22,193 nt of DNA from CAG-170 sp022779365. Its GTDB lineage: Bacteria > Bacillota > Clostridia > Oscillospirales > Oscillospiraceae. A program made the translations under genes and the position numbers. Positions within the stretch are counted from its first letter, which is position 1, and each line of letters opens with the position of its first letter. Positions 21,741-22,193 of the stretch are shown here, one piece after another. The notes below the pieces were generated by a model, which saw nothing but the letters and a program-made list of their open reading frames with translations, was not told where the DNA came from and made no database searches. The stretch spans positions 1 to 22,193 of the forward strand of contig JALFSI010000027.1 in the NCBI GenBank assembly GCA_022779365.1, read 5' to 3'.

Positions 21741-22193
21741 TATCTTGCGTTGGGCGGCGTGGGAGAAAAAGCCCTGCTGCGTTTCCTCTCTGACCGTCCG
21801 AACATCAAGACCGTTTTTCTCTGCCTTGACAGCGACGAAGCCGGAAACGACGCTTGCAGCCGCCTTGCAGAGCTTGTGCCGGAGGGCTTGACCGTCCATC
21901 GGCTTATCCCTCTTTTCAAGGACTGGAACGAGGTATTGAAGCACCGGGCAGAAATCACAGACGGGAAGTATTTGCGGGAAGCGGTCTACGGCTTGAAAGA
22001 GCCGCCGCAGGAAGAAACCGTTGAGATTATCCGAATGAGTGAGGTTGACACGCAGACCGTTGAATGGCTATGGGAGCCGTATATTCCCTTTGGGAAAGTA
22101 ACCATTGTGCAGGGCAATCCCGGCGAGGGCAAGACCACTTTTGCCCTACGCCTTGCCGCCGCCTGCACCACCGGGGGAACGCTGCCGGGAATG
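21741..22193 (+). CDS. TOPRIM / AAA ATPase replication protein of an integrative element, partial at both ends
   Basis: 151 codons are readable, from YLALGGVGEKALLRFLSD to the window end. Residues 24-35 (TVFLCLDSDEAG) are the DxD core of a TOPRIM domain of the kind found in DUF3991 primase proteins. Residues 125-133 (GNPGEGKTT) are a Walker A motif opening a RepA/RecA-like AAA ATPase. Between them is a linker (KEPPQEETVEIIRMSEVDTQ) with no stop, so both domains are on one polypeptide. The TOPRIM N terminus and start codon are missing; the coding sense stops near 21740, exactly where the kinase loses its own 5' end. The gene continues past 22193. It probably primes or unwinds DNA for an integrative element or plasmid. 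Confidence 0.75.

Noticed and set aside
21741..21944. First 68 codons of the histidine kinase frame
   Set aside because: They are the antisense of TOPRIM coding sequence, and kinase-like features begin only after about 21740.

Overview
The window looks like a chromosomal segment of a GC-rich gut Clostridium relative, most likely Oscillospiraceae/Ruminococcaceae. The basis is the SpoIVFB-like M50 protease followed by the TIGR03960/DUF2344 radical SAM pair, a cysteine/histidine-studded beta-helix adhesin, imperfect palindromic intergenic repeats, strong GGAGG-type ribosome binding sites and Clostridial prophage proteins. Assignment below family level is not possible from sequence reading alone.

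Layout. (1) 1-2702: a long hairpin, a small low-GC ORF, and a large secreted beta-helix protein on the minus strand whose 3' end runs into foreign sequence near 211-227. (2) 2703-6645: an AraC-type regulator, a D-2-hydroxyacid dehydrogenase interrupted by an in-frame TAG at codon 23, and convergent argS. (3) 6646-6987: an intergenic region with five consecutive hairpins. (4) 7009-10856: a small membrane protein, an M50 protease, two radical SAM-associated proteins and a COG2426-like membrane protein. (5) 10872-11158: a MITE-like inverted-repeat element. (6) 11214-14432: a tightly packed ATP-grasp / PHP phosphoesterase / polysaccharide deacetylase operon. (7) 14500-15057: promoter, five tRNA genes (Gly, Arg, His, Gln, Lys) and terminator. 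(8) 15061-17735: a deletion-scarred prophage remnant on the minus strand, ending in three joined fragments (lysin tail, scaffold-like middle piece, CHC2 primase-like head). (9) 17882-22193: accessory genes probably from an integrative element: a Cys4 protein and a sigma-factor-like protein with a tandemly duplicated C-terminal domain in one operon, an AgrC-like histidine kinase lacking its 5' end, and a TOPRIM/AAA protein lacking its 5' end at the same breakpoint.

How the parts relate. Regions 2-7 read as an intact chromosomal backbone. Regions 8-9, and the extreme left end, are mosaic: at four places (about 211-227, 17312, 17585 and 21740) a gene stops making sense and an unrelated one begins. 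These are either genuine deletion/insertion scars of mobile elements or assembly joins; the sequence alone cannot separate the two. The most unusual candidate system is the Cys4-protein/sigma-like operon at 17914-20621. The most unusual single lesion is the TAG in the dehydrogenase, since no other gene ending inside the window uses TAG as its stop.
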